From NCBI GenBank assembly GCA_020058565.1, contig JAGVDT010000048.1, forward strand, positions 1 through 27,509: a DNA stretch of 27,509 bases. The letters run 5' to 3'. The stretch's first letter is position 1, and each line of letters opens with the position of its first letter. Shown here in pieces: positions 1 to 7,142 of this stretch. Under the pieces are notes generated by a model. That model ran no database searches and was not told the origin of the DNA. It saw nothing but the letters and a program-made list of their open reading frames with translations. The position numbers and the translations under genes were made by a program. Source of the DNA: Minisyncoccota bacterium. Its GTDB lineage: Bacteria; Patescibacteriota; Minisyncoccia; Phycocordibacterales; UBA2100.

Positions 1-587
1 ACGTCGGCATCCCTTCTCTTGCCTGCGTCATCACCGATCTCGCTGCCAAAGAGCCGGTGGTTTCAGTCGGCGGCGCCTGCGGATTCGATCTTAGACACAT
101 GCTGATGCAAAGCGCGCTCGAAGCTCTGATCATAGGCGATTATACGGACCGGCATGCGCCGCATACGCTTCTGCCTGAGTATCGGCCGTTTGCAGATCCA
201 ACCATAGACCGGCATGCACGCTTGACGATGTGGAAAGGCGAAAAGATGCTCAGGCGATTTTCCTTCTTCACATCGGGCAAACCGCGAAGCCTTCGCGATT
301 TTATGCGGGGCCTGGAAACCGTCGAGGAGAAGCATCAGCTCCCGTATGTACTGGGTCGGCTGCGTACTCTCGGAGACGGGTACGAAGCATATGTGTACGA
401 GGCTCGCTCGCCCGTTTTGCGCACGCTTGGCTACCATGCAGTGCGCACCATCGTTCCAAGATTAATGCCTTTGTATCTGGCAGAGTTCGCCGCGCCGCTT
501 GACTCCCGGCGCTTGCGAGAAGTTCCCAAAAAGATCGGCTACACGGCCACTGACGATTACGTGCCATGGCCGCATCCTTTCCCCTGA
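1..587 (+). CDS. YcaO-family cyclodehydratase, C-terminal part (5' truncated)
   Basis: The reading frame is open from base 3, so the GTG at 57 is an internal valine and the gene begins before the window. About 195 residues remain. YcaO proteins use ATP to activate backbone amides, in azoline-forming peptide maturation or thioamidation. The visible features fit the family's C-terminal half: a VGIPSLACVITD strand, a VSVGGACGFD turn, a helix with paired Glu/Ala (SALEALI), and a proline-rich end YVPWPHPFP. That end resembles the PxPxP tail typical of azoline-forming YcaO enzymes and known to be needed for activity. The stop is followed after one base by the next gene, so the two are probably co-transcribed. 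A second, complete YcaO lies at 3393-4832 with a similar PHPF end. Family assignment is fairly sure; substrate and exact chemistry are not visible. Confidence 0.8.
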   Translation, partial: VGIPSLACVITDLAAKEPVVSVGGACGFDLRHMLMQSALEALIIGDYTDRHAPHTLLPEYRPFADPTIDRHARLTMWKGEKMLRRFSFFTSGKPRSLRDFMRGLETVEEKHQLPYVLGRLRTLGDGYEAYVYEARSPVLRTLGYHAVRTIVPRLMPLYLAEFAAPLDSRRLREVPKKIGYTATDDYVPWPHPFP

Positions 588-588
588 T

Positions 589-1842
589 ATGCCGGTCGCT
601 GGGCTGTCGCCAGAAACAAGAAAGACACTCGTGCTTGCCCTCGCATGCATCAGTATCCTCGCGATGACGGCATTCCTATGGACACACCGTACCAGCTCGC
701 ATTTGCGCACGGACGTGGCCCTCGCGGCGTGCTTTGTCGGCGCCCAGGAATCTACGGCAACCGCCCGTTGCCTGGAGAAAACTCTGGAACATCTGCTAAA
801 CGCGCTCGATGTCCCCAAGGTCCTTGCGGCAATCGCCGCCACATCCAGTCCGGCAATAGTGCAGGACCAATGTCACCCAATAGGCCACATCATCGGCGAG
901 ATGGCGTACAAAAAATATGGTTCAGTAGAGGAAGCGCTCTCTAAATGCACGAGCACGTGCCGCAGCGCATGCACGCATGGCGTGATTGGCGCAGGCGTAC
1001 TGGCCCAGCTTGGTGAACAATACTCTGAGGAAGATGTCGCGCACGCGCTCGCCGGCGGGATAGAAACGATTGGCAAAAAATATTGCGACGCCGGGACCCC
1101 ACTGTGCCACGGCATGGGCCACGTCGCGTATATCGCGACAGACAGGAATGACGAAAGGGCGCGCGCCATTTGCGATGCGATTGCGGAGAAACCTATTGCG
1201 CGCGAGGTCTGCTATCAAGGCCTTTTTATGGAGCGTGCCGGCACGTTCATCAACCTCCTCTTTCCCTCCGCGACCGGCACGAGGCCGCAGATACGAAGCG
1301 GAGATTACGCGTACCCCTGCACGCTCGAGCCGCAGCGATCGCGTCACGCATGTTTCCTGTTCCTCAACGCGTATCAAGAACCTCTTTTTACACTCGACGG
1401 TCTCGAAACCCCCCAGCAAAAACTCGATGCCGCCAGGGCGCTATGCGAATCACTCGCTGCCCGCGATAGAGCAGACTGTTTCGAGGGTATCGGGACCTCT
1501 GCCGCGCTTTTCGGTTTCAGAGAAGTATCGAACGGAACTATCCAAGAACTTTGCGAGAGTCTCTCAACTCTCAAAGACCGCAGCGCCTGCGTGCTCGGGA
1601 TACTGCCGCAGTTTTTCTACCAAGATCTCCGCGGACTTTTTGAGTACTGCGCAGATATCTCGGAAGAGCCGCGCAAACAGCTCTGTTTCGATGCGTCATT
1701 TTTGTTTTTGTCTAACGGAAGACTAGAAGCCGGCATGCCGGCCGCGTGCGCTACAAATGCCGCCTGCCTCGATCAATACAACCGATACCTTCGAGACCGA
1801 AGCAAAAAACCCGATTACCGTTTCGGGCTGTATGGCGCGTGA
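589..1842 (+). CDS. Membrane-anchored Cys/His-rich CHxxGH-repeat protein (paralogue A)
   Basis: This 417-residue protein belongs to no family I can name. ATG 589 is chosen because it lies one base after the ycaO stop; the frame is open further upstream (to 499), but that would overlap ycaO. Residues about 13-31 form a membrane anchor, so the rest is probably outside the membrane. The body is alpha-helical and Cys-rich, with CHPIGH at 95-100, a Cys cluster ending in CTHG (120-131), CHGMGH at 173-178, and later CYQGLFMER, CFEGIG and CVLGI segments. These look like diverged repeats of a C-H-x-x-G-H unit followed by a C-x-x-G-x-x-M-E unit. Two paralogues with the same layout lie at 10126-11349 and 11961-13121. 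The Cys/His sets could bind metal or form disulfides. CxxCH heme motifs are absent. Position behind ycaO suggests a link to the peptide-maturation locus, which is an inference. Confidence 0.75.
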   Translation: MPVAGLSPETRKTLVLALACISILAMTAFLWTHRTSSHLRTDVALAACFVGAQESTATARCLEKTLEHLLNALDVPKVLAAIAATSSPAIVQDQCHPIGHIIGEMAYKKYGSVEEALSKCTSTCRSACTHGVIGAGVLAQLGEQYSEEDVAHALAGGIETIGKKYCDAGTPLCHGMGHVAYIATDRNDERARAICDAIAEKPIAREVCYQGLFMERAGTFINLLFPSATGTRPQIRSGDYAYPCTLEPQRSRHACFLFLNAYQEPLFTLDGLETPQQKLDAARALCESLAARDRADCFEGIGTSAALFGFREVSNGTIQELCESLSTLKDRSACVLGILPQFFYQDLRGLFEYCADISEEPRKQLCFDASFLFLSNGRLEAGMPAACATNAACLDQYNRYLRDRSKKPDYRFGLYGA

Positions 1843-1863
1843 AGAGACTGCGAGAGGAGAAGT

Positions 1864-2988
1864 CTATCCGATGACTGCATCGACTGCGGCTTTAAACGAC
1901 GGCGAGAGCGGGAAAAGCCGGTCCGTGAGCGTGCTCCAGCGGTAAACTCCCGAGCCGGATGATGTTTCCAGGTTGCGCAGAAACAGGACAAACGAGCTGG
2001 TGCCGGGCTCTGTGATAGCGCGCAGATCCAGCGCCAACTGATCGAGCTGCTCCTTGGCGGCTTCGGATTTGCCTAAAGACTCGAGCCGGATCGCGTACGG
2101 GAAACGAGCTGAGAGCAGCGCGCCCTGCCCGGTAATGTTTGGGGTATCCTGCGCAACCTGAATCAGATCTTCAAATTCTCCTTCGTACTGGCTCAGATAC
2201 GGTTCACCAACAACCGCCGCCAAATTGCCTATGACATGGGCTCTGTATAGTCGATAGTTGATGTACGAAAAACTCCATGTCCGAGCCGCGCCCTGATATT
2301 CTTTAATTGCCGCGTCATCGGCTTTTTTCAGGAATTCTTGCGCCTTCGACGCATACGAGTCGGCCGTGGCCTGCTCCAGATCCGGATTGTCCAGCTTTTG
2401 CCCAGAGTACCATCGAGCTACACGAATAGCGGCCACGGCGTTGGGGAGTTCTGAATACGACACCTCTGAAAGTTTGCGCAAAGATAGGCCGTTGTCCCCC
2501 GGAACACGAAACGTGTCAAAGGGCGCATCTCTAAAGATCTCGTCAAACACTCTTTGATCCAGCCCGGAAGCACTGTACTGCGTCACGATGGCATTGAGCG
2601 CTTCGATGCGCATTCGCAAAGACGCGCTTTGGTTCAAATAAACTTGTTTCAGAGCAGGAATGTCTTTGATACGGTCTTGTATGTCTTGGCTCTCATAGAA
2701 TTCCGCGCCCGCCATGCTAAGAACCGCTGTAGCTTTGTCGTCAATGGTGCTTAATGGATCGGCGAGCACTGCCTTCGACTGCGATATCGCTCCGGCATAG
2801 TCGCCGTGTTGCCGAAGGTTTATGGCTTGTCGAGCCGGCGTGCTCAAAACAACTTCACCTGGGGCAATTCCATACCCCGCTCCCGGGGCAGAGCTTCCTG
2901 CAAAAAGCATTACTATCGCGACGACAAACGCTGAAAACGCGACAGCAGCGGCCGCTATTGCCAAATATCTCGCCGGGTGTTTTATCAT
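1864..2988 (-). CDS. Membrane-anchored helical-repeat (TPR-like) protein
   Basis: This 374-residue protein has a cytoplasmic MIKHPAR start, a membrane anchor at about 8-31, a short linker and a long alpha-helical body. Segments such as ARQAINLRQHGDYAGAISQSKAVL near the start of the body resemble tetratricopeptide helices, which usually mediate protein contacts. No catalytic motif is visible. It starts 9 bases after the stop of the 98-aa Gly/Ser/Cys-rich protein and is probably translated from the same message. It converges on the CHxxGH gene with about 20 bases between them. If the upstream small protein is a modified peptide, this could be an export, scaffold or immunity partner, but that is only inferred from position. 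Confidence 0.65.
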   Translation of the reverse strand: MIKHPARYLAIAAAAVAFSAFVVAIVMLFAGSSAPGAGYGIAPGEVVLSTPARQAINLRQHGDYAGAISQSKAVLADPLSTIDDKATAVLSMAGAEFYESQDIQDRIKDIPALKQVYLNQSASLRMRIEALNAIVTQYSASGLDQRVFDEIFRDAPFDTFRVPGDNGLSLRKLSEVSYSELPNAVAAIRVARWYSGQKLDNPDLEQATADSYASKAQEFLKKADDAAIKEYQGAARTWSFSYINYRLYRAHVIGNLAAVVGEPYLSQYEGEFEDLIQVAQDTPNITGQGALLSARFPYAIRLESLGKSEAAKEQLDQLALDLRAITEPGTSSFVLFLRNLETSSGSGVYRWSTLTDRLFPLSPSFKAAVDAVIG

Positions 2989-2997
2989 GAAAATGTA

Positions 2998-3294
2998 TCA
3001 ACCCCCAGAACCGCCATCAGCGCCATCAGCGCAGCCGCTGTCCGAAGCGTCGCCGCCACTGCCGTCGCCGTCCGCACACGCAGAATCGCCGGGACCCCCG
3101 CTATCCCCGCCACACGAAGCGTCGCCGCTCGAAGGCGCGTCCGCGTGGACAACGTCATCGCCGGTAAGAAATACGTTCGAAAGCGCCGCCCCAATACTGC
3201 TCTGATCAGTCGCTTTCTGGACACCAAAAAAAACGACGAGAAAGCCGCCTACTATCAGCAAAGCGTTGCCTGCTTTCTGGAGAAACTGCCGCAT
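2998..3294 (-). CDS. Candidate TOMM/RiPP precursor: leader or membrane segment plus Gly/Ser/Cys/Asp-rich core
   Basis: The product has 98 residues. Residues 1-50 contain a basic start, a hydrophobic stretch (about 11-27) and a normal-composition spacer. Residues 53-98 consist almost only of Gly, Ser, Asp and Ala with three Cys (61, 73, 88) and nine Ser, for example SCGGDSGGPGDSAC. This composition resembles the core of microcin B17, where Cys and Ser next to Gly become thiazoles and oxazoles. The gene is divergent from a complete ycaO and close to a sagB, the two enzymes expected for such chemistry. A promoter with TATACT 6 bases before the ATG and TTGGCA 16 bases further up supports this frame and start. 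The antisense strand of the core reads as a Pro-rich open frame, but it lacks these signals. Alternatives are a low-complexity membrane protein unrelated to RiPPs, or a Gly-rich surface protein. Confidence 0.6.
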   Translation of the reverse strand: MRQFLQKAGNALLIVGGFLVVFFGVQKATDQSSIGAALSNVFLTGDDVVHADAPSSGDASCGGDSGGPGDSACADGDGSGGDASDSGCADGADGGSGG

Positions 3295-3300
3295 AGCGAA

Positions 3301-3328
3301 AGTATATCGGCAAAATGTAGGCTGCCAA
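3301..3328 (-). promoter_or_regulatory. Promoter of the candidate precursor gene
   Basis: On the minus strand TTGGCA (3328-3323) is followed after 16 bases by TATACT (3306-3301), 6 bases before the ATG at 3294. The predicted transcription start is the start codon itself, so the message would be leaderless. Confidence 0.6.
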
Positions 3329-3377
3329 ACGTCCTTATGTGGACATTAACCCGCTCTTCCCACAAGAATTTGCTTCA

Positions 3378-3386
3378 TGATAGGAT
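3378..3386 (+). promoter_or_regulatory. Extended -10 of the complete ycaO gene
   Basis: TGA followed by TAGGAT, 6 bases before ATG 3393, fits an extended -10 element driving a leaderless message. It shares the 98-bp divergent spacer with the precursor promoter, so both could be co-regulated. The nearby AGGA could alternatively act as a weak ribosome site. Confidence 0.5.
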
Positions 3387-3392
3387 GCCTTG

Positions 3393-4832
3393 ATGATACT
3401 CGATGGCATACATGCTTCTGAGGTATCCGATGACGCATCCATTACCGAAAAAGCAGTTTCCGCGTTTATACAATTCGCCGAAAAAAAACTCGATTTCACC
3501 GCAATACGCAACACGCACGGCATTCCGCGAGAACTCGTGAGGCCCCTCCAGATCGCAGCTCGATTGCGCAAAGAAGGCATCATCGACTCATTCGGAAAAG
3601 GCGCCAACTACCCCGATGCGCCGCACATGTATTCTTGGAGCGCGCTTGGCAAGCACATTGCCGGCAAACAGGCAGGCGGAGCGACGTTTGAAGACAACGC
3701 CTCCGCGCTCTACGCAACGGTCTGTGAAGCGCAGGAAAGGTATCTGTGGACGACGCAGAGAGATCATTTCGTCGACCCGCGCGAGGGGACCTTCGAAGAA
3801 ATTCAGAGTTTTGGGCCTGCAATCGCCCCGGAGAGATTTGCTGGCTACTCTGAGGCTGAGCGGGCACGAAATCCCGTGCGTCAATTACGCAAAGACTCCA
3901 AATTCCTGTGGGTGAGAGCAAAGTCACTCGTAAGCGGCGGCAATGTCTATGTCCCGGCGCAGTCCGTAAGCGGAGGGCGCTTTACGCATAGCAGCGTAAA
4001 ACCCGCCTCTGATGAGCCGCATCTGCGGCAGCGCACCACCATCGGCCTTGCCACGTGGAAGACCTTGACTGGAGCGCGGCTGCGCGGAGCGCTCGAGGTG
4101 ATCGAAAGAGACGCGTATATGATCCAGTGGTTTAGCCAATTGACGCTTCCCCGTATTCCTCTCGCATACCTACAGAATACCGATCCGGTGCTCGCGCAAG
4201 CGCTCGAGGCATGCGAGCGCTATCGAATGAAACCCCATGTGGTTAGTCTACTCACCGACGCGCCCGCGCACGCCGTGATGGTCGTTATCGAAGACATAAC
4301 CGACGCCGGACCAAGGTTTTCAATCGGGCTCAACGCCCATCGGGAACTATGCAAAGCAGTCCATAAAGGACTTACCGAAGCATTGCGTACGCATCGCGGG
4401 TGGCGCAGACGCAAAGAAGCGGGAGTCGCCATTGATCCGTCCGTTGCGGTCCCCGACATAGGACACCGGGAACGCGTCGACTACTGGGCTCTACCGGATA
4501 ATGCTAAACGCCTCGAATTTCTCATTGCAGGCGAGGAAATGCAACCTGAAAAGAAACCTTGGGATACCGACACCGAGGAGGAACACTTGGGCCGCATCAG
4601 CGAATGGTGCCGTTCGCGGGGGTATGAGTGTGCGACGGTCTCTTTAGGTGCCTGTAGCAAGAATTTTACGGGCTTCAATATAGAAGTCGTCACGATCCCA
4701 GAGCTTCAGCCTGCATACCTCGAGGAACGATATTTTACCTCCGGGGGAAAACGCTGGAGAGAAATTCCTGAGATGTTCGGCAGACGCCCACGCAAAACGC
4801 CTTTTTCCGAAAGGCCGCATCCTTTTTCATGA
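3393..4832 (+). CDS. YcaO-family cyclodehydratase (complete)
   Basis: This is a full-length YcaO protein of about 479 residues. Family features include the Glu/Arg-rich helix GALEVIERDAYMIQWF, which in known structures contributes to ATP and magnesium binding, the second acidic helix KGLTEALRTHR, and a proline-containing end ERPHPFS. It would activate peptide-bond oxygens with ATP to make azolines or related heterocycles. The first 150 residues are less typical and may bind a leader peptide. No separate E1/ThiF-like leader-recognition partner is visible in the window. ATG 3393 is preferred over the TTG one codon upstream because of the -10 element 6 bases before it. The stop overlaps the SagB start as ATGA, so the two are translationally coupled. 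It differs strongly from the truncated YcaO at the window start, so the two may have separate roles or form a complex. Confidence 0.85.
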   Translation: MILDGIHASEVSDDASITEKAVSAFIQFAEKKLDFTAIRNTHGIPRELVRPLQIAARLRKEGIIDSFGKGANYPDAPHMYSWSALGKHIAGKQAGGATFEDNASALYATVCEAQERYLWTTQRDHFVDPREGTFEEIQSFGPAIAPERFAGYSEAERARNPVRQLRKDSKFLWVRAKSLVSGGNVYVPAQSVSGGRFTHSSVKPASDEPHLRQRTTIGLATWKTLTGARLRGALEVIERDAYMIQWFSQLTLPRIPLAYLQNTDPVLAQALEACERYRMKPHVVSLLTDAPAHAVMVVIEDITDAGPRFSIGLNAHRELCKAVHKGLTEALRTHRGWRRRKEAGVAIDPSVAVPDIGHRERVDYWALPDNAKRLEFLIAGEEMQPEKKPWDTDTEEEHLGRISEWCRSRGYECATVSLGACSKNFTGFNIEVVTIPELQPAYLEERYFTSGGKRWREIPEMFGRRPRKTPFSERPHPFS

Positions 4833-5542
4833 ATTTTTTTCTTCCTCACCTGCTGCGCAAGCTGCGCGACGCGCGCCTTACGCGACGAGGCGCGACGCAT
4901 CATCCCCACAGCGTCGCAACCGGTATTCACAAAGCATACCCTCGCATGAAGAGCGTTGTGCTGCCTGCTCCGGCGCTTGAGGCAGATCTCAGCGAAACGT
5001 TGTTGCGCCGCCATTCAGTCGCCTCCGGGATTGGCGAGCCCGATACCGAGATACGCCTGCAAGAGCTCGGCACGCTTTTGGGACTAGCCTTAGGAAAGAG
5101 AGAAGGCTCTCGGACGCGGAATTATCCGTCTGGCGGAGCCCTCTACCCCATCGAAACATATCTGGTAGCGAACGCCATAGAATCTGAAGTGCCGGGAATT
5201 TTTCACTACAATCCCTCTGGGCATGTGCTTGAGCGGCTCTGGGACCTCCCCCCGGCATTCTCCATGCAGGAACTTGCCCGTCGCCCCGACGATTTGCGAA
5301 TTTCTACGCTGCTTGTCTTTACGTCGGTGTGGGAGCGTTCCTCCGCCAAATACGGCGACCTGGCGTTTCTCCATGCGCTTCTGGAGGCCGGTCACATGAG
5401 CGAAAACATCCTGCTGGTGGGTACGGCTCTCGGCCTCCACATGCGTCCGTATGCCGGATTTAATGACGCGCTCCTCGCGCGACTTCTGGACATCCGCGAG
5501 GAAGAGGAGCAAGCGGTGCATACCATAGCGCTATGCAAATAA
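4829..5542 (+). CDS. SagB-type FMN-dependent dehydrogenase
   Basis: A 237-residue nitroreductase-fold protein of the SagB type. Diagnostic segments are NYPSGGALYPIETYLV (about residues 94-109) and the KYGDLAFLHALLEAGHMSENILL helix, both part of the FMN pocket and dimer interface in the family. SagB/McbC enzymes oxidise azolines to aromatic thiazoles and oxazoles after YcaO has cyclised Cys, Ser or Thr. The gene overlaps the upstream ycaO by 4 bases and the downstream HTTM gene by one base, so stoichiometric expression with YcaO is likely. Together with ycaO it is the strongest evidence for azole chemistry here. The length is close to the usual size of the domain. I see no missing motif. Confidence 0.85.
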   Translation: MNFFLPHLLRKLRDARLTRRGATHHPHSVATGIHKAYPRMKSVVLPAPALEADLSETLLRRHSVASGIGEPDTEIRLQELGTLLGLALGKREGSRTRNYPSGGALYPIETYLVANAIESEVPGIFHYNPSGHVLERLWDLPPAFSMQELARRPDDLRISTLLVFTSVWERSSAKYGDLAFLHALLEAGHMSENILLVGTALGLHMRPYAGFNDALLARLLDIREEEEQAVHTIALCK

Positions 5543-6936
5543 TGGTGCAGTACACGCGCAACGCCTGGGAGAGATACGCGCAGAGGTTGCGGCATTGGCT
5601 CAGGCCGATTGAAGCTGGGTATAAAAAAATATTCTCGATAGAGGAAATCGAAAATCAGCCCGTCGTCCAATGGATGTTCGGCGCAAGCTTGTTTTATTTT
5701 TTTGTCTCGTATAGCTGGTGGATATCGCGCGATACCGCCACGCTTGAGACTGCGCAAAGCGGAGGCGCAATCTGCTGGCCGTATTTCCAGGACTGCGCCC
5801 ACCTCTATTTCCTGAGTGCATTCCCCTACGGCTACACGCAATCCGCCTTCTACATGCTGCTCTACACAGTGATGTGCCTCATCGTCTACTGCATGTGGAA
5901 GCGCGAGTGGGTCTACGCACACCTGCTTCTTGCACTCCTGTTGATCTGGAAGCTGTTTGTTATCTTCCTCGTCAGCTTCCTGCAAGCGGGGCCATATGAC
6001 TACTACCACATTGTGCTGACCTCGGTACTCCTATTTGCCGCACACAAAGAATTCTTTCTGAAACTTTCGTTTGTGTTTATGTACTTCATGTCGGTCACCG
6101 TGAAATTCACCGACGGTTGGATTCTCGGCACGTATTTCTCGAGCATGCGCAGCGGACTGCCGCTTTTCCCGGAATGGTCGACGATATTTCTGACTAATTT
6201 CGTGATATTTATCCAGATCATCGACTCGTGGTTTCTCATGTCGCGCAACTGGTTTCTGCAAAAGATATCATTTGTGATCGCCGCTGCGTTCCATATCTAC
6301 TCGGGAGTCTTGGTCGGCTACAATTACCCGTCGGTGGCGCTCCCGGCGGTCCTCATACTTTTTGGCCCAATGTACCGCTTCACGCGAACGCCCTTTACGC
6401 GAAAAGCCGCCGTCGGCTGGGTGATTATCGGACTCTTGGCGCTATTCCAGCTCTTGGGTTTTGTCGTCTCGCCGAACCGATTTATGACCTTGGAGGGCCA
6501 TCGCTACGGCATGTTTATGTTCGAAGCCAATCATCAGTGTCTCGGGACGCTCAAAACCTACAGAAGTGAGCCCGCAGCGCGGGCGTTCTGGAGCGGACTG
6601 GATTGTTCGGGCCTGTATTGCACAACAGAGACCTCCGTACAAACAGAAAATGGCCAGACGGTTCGAACCCGAAAATTCGAGTCGGCTGCCGCGTGGAACC
6701 GATGCGACCCCTATGAGATATGGGCACGGGCGAAAAGCGCCTGCACAGACGCCGGCGTCGAACGCATCGCGTTACAGTTCGATCACTCGATAAATGGCGG
6801 GCCATTTTATCGCATCGTCGACGAGGCAAATATCTGTGTGCTCGAGTATAAGCCATTTTCGCACAATAGCTGGATTAAAGTCCCGCCTGAGGCGCCGCTC
6901 GTCGGCTATCCCGTTCAAAATTTCTATTCTCTATGA
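5542..6936 (+). CDS. HTTM-like multi-pass membrane protein with C-terminal Cys-containing domain
   Basis: The product has about 464 residues. ATG 5542 overlaps the SagB stop as TAATG; an in-frame ATG at 5533 is the alternative. The first 320 residues form several membrane helices with aromatic/His-rich loops (YDYYHIVLTSVLLF, SVTVKFTDGW, AAAFHIYSGV), as expected for the HTTM family that includes vitamin K-dependent gamma-carboxylases and SdpB of the Bacillus SDP toxin system. The last 140 residues form a soluble domain with at least five Cys (GLDCSGLYC, RCDPYE, SACTDAG, ANICVLEY). A role in maturation, export or immunity of a modified peptide is inferred from SdpB and from the ycaO-sagB operon. 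A DCC-family protein, a frequent HTTM neighbour, lies at 9792-10124. No carboxylase active site can be confirmed by eye. Confidence 0.65.
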   Translation: MVQYTRNAWERYAQRLRHWLRPIEAGYKKIFSIEEIENQPVVQWMFGASLFYFFVSYSWWISRDTATLETAQSGGAICWPYFQDCAHLYFLSAFPYGYTQSAFYMLLYTVMCLIVYCMWKREWVYAHLLLALLLIWKLFVIFLVSFLQAGPYDYYHIVLTSVLLFAAHKEFFLKLSFVFMYFMSVTVKFTDGWILGTYFSSMRSGLPLFPEWSTIFLTNFVIFIQIIDSWFLMSRNWFLQKISFVIAAAFHIYSGVLVGYNYPSVALPAVLILFGPMYRFTRTPFTRKAAVGWVIIGLLALFQLLGFVVSPNRFMTLEGHRYGMFMFEANHQCLGTLKTYRSEPAARAFWSGLDCSGLYCTTETSVQTENGQTVRTRKFESAAAWNRCDPYEIWARAKSACTDAGVERIALQFDHSINGGPFYRIVDEANICVLEYKPFSHNSWIKVPPEAPLVGYPVQNFYSL

Positions 6937-7139
6937 ACCCATCCACAACACCTCAGATCATCGTGCTCAAAGAGCTCTCCGGAAACCCGCCTGTTCAACT
7001 GCATCCAATTCAGCAATTCATGGCGCCGCATATCGACACGATGGTTGCTTTCTGGATCGCCGTATGGTTTGCCACAGGAATCGCCGTACTTTTGGGGCTT
7101 TTGCGAGATTATCGCGAACACCGCAAGAGCAAACACTAG
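6933..7139 (+). CDS. Small single-span membrane protein in the ycaO-sagB operon
   Basis: A 68-residue protein whose ATG overlaps the HTTM stop (ATGA). Residues 1-30 are polar and Pro/Gln-containing, about 35-57 form one membrane helix (MVAFWIAVWFATGIAVLLGLL), and the end is basic (RDYREHRKSKH), so the C-terminus should be cytoplasmic. I recognise no family. It has no Cys and little Gly, so it is a poor precursor candidate. A membrane partner of the HTTM protein or an immunity protein would fit the position. The next gene starts 3 bases after its stop, so it belongs to the operon. Confidence 0.7.
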   Translation: MNPSTTPQIIVLKELSGNPPVQLHPIQQFMAPHIDTMVAFWIAVWFATGIAVLLGLLRDYREHRKSKH

Positions 7140-7142
7140 ACT

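Noticed and set aside
499..588. Upstream extension of the CHxxGH paralogue A frame
   Set aside because: It overlaps the ycaO coding end and has no membrane or family features; ATG 589 directly after the ycaO stop is better.
589..1842. Multiheme cytochrome reading of the CHxxGH proteins
   Set aside because: The heme c motif is CxxCH; these have CHxxGH, with no CxxCH.
3050..3150. GDSGG serine-protease-like string in the 98-aa protein
   Set aside because: It is part of low-complexity Gly/Ser/Asp sequence; no His or Asp protease motif or protease fold length.
2822..3205. Plus-strand Pro-rich frame antisense to the candidate precursor
   Set aside because: It has no promoter or fitting neighbour spacing; its composition is the mirror of the Gly/Ser/Asp codons on the other strand.
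6655..6680. tRNA T-loop-like GGTTCGAACCC
   Set aside because: It is inside the HTTM coding frame and no cloverleaf can be built; a similar GGTTCAACCC near 24425 fails too.
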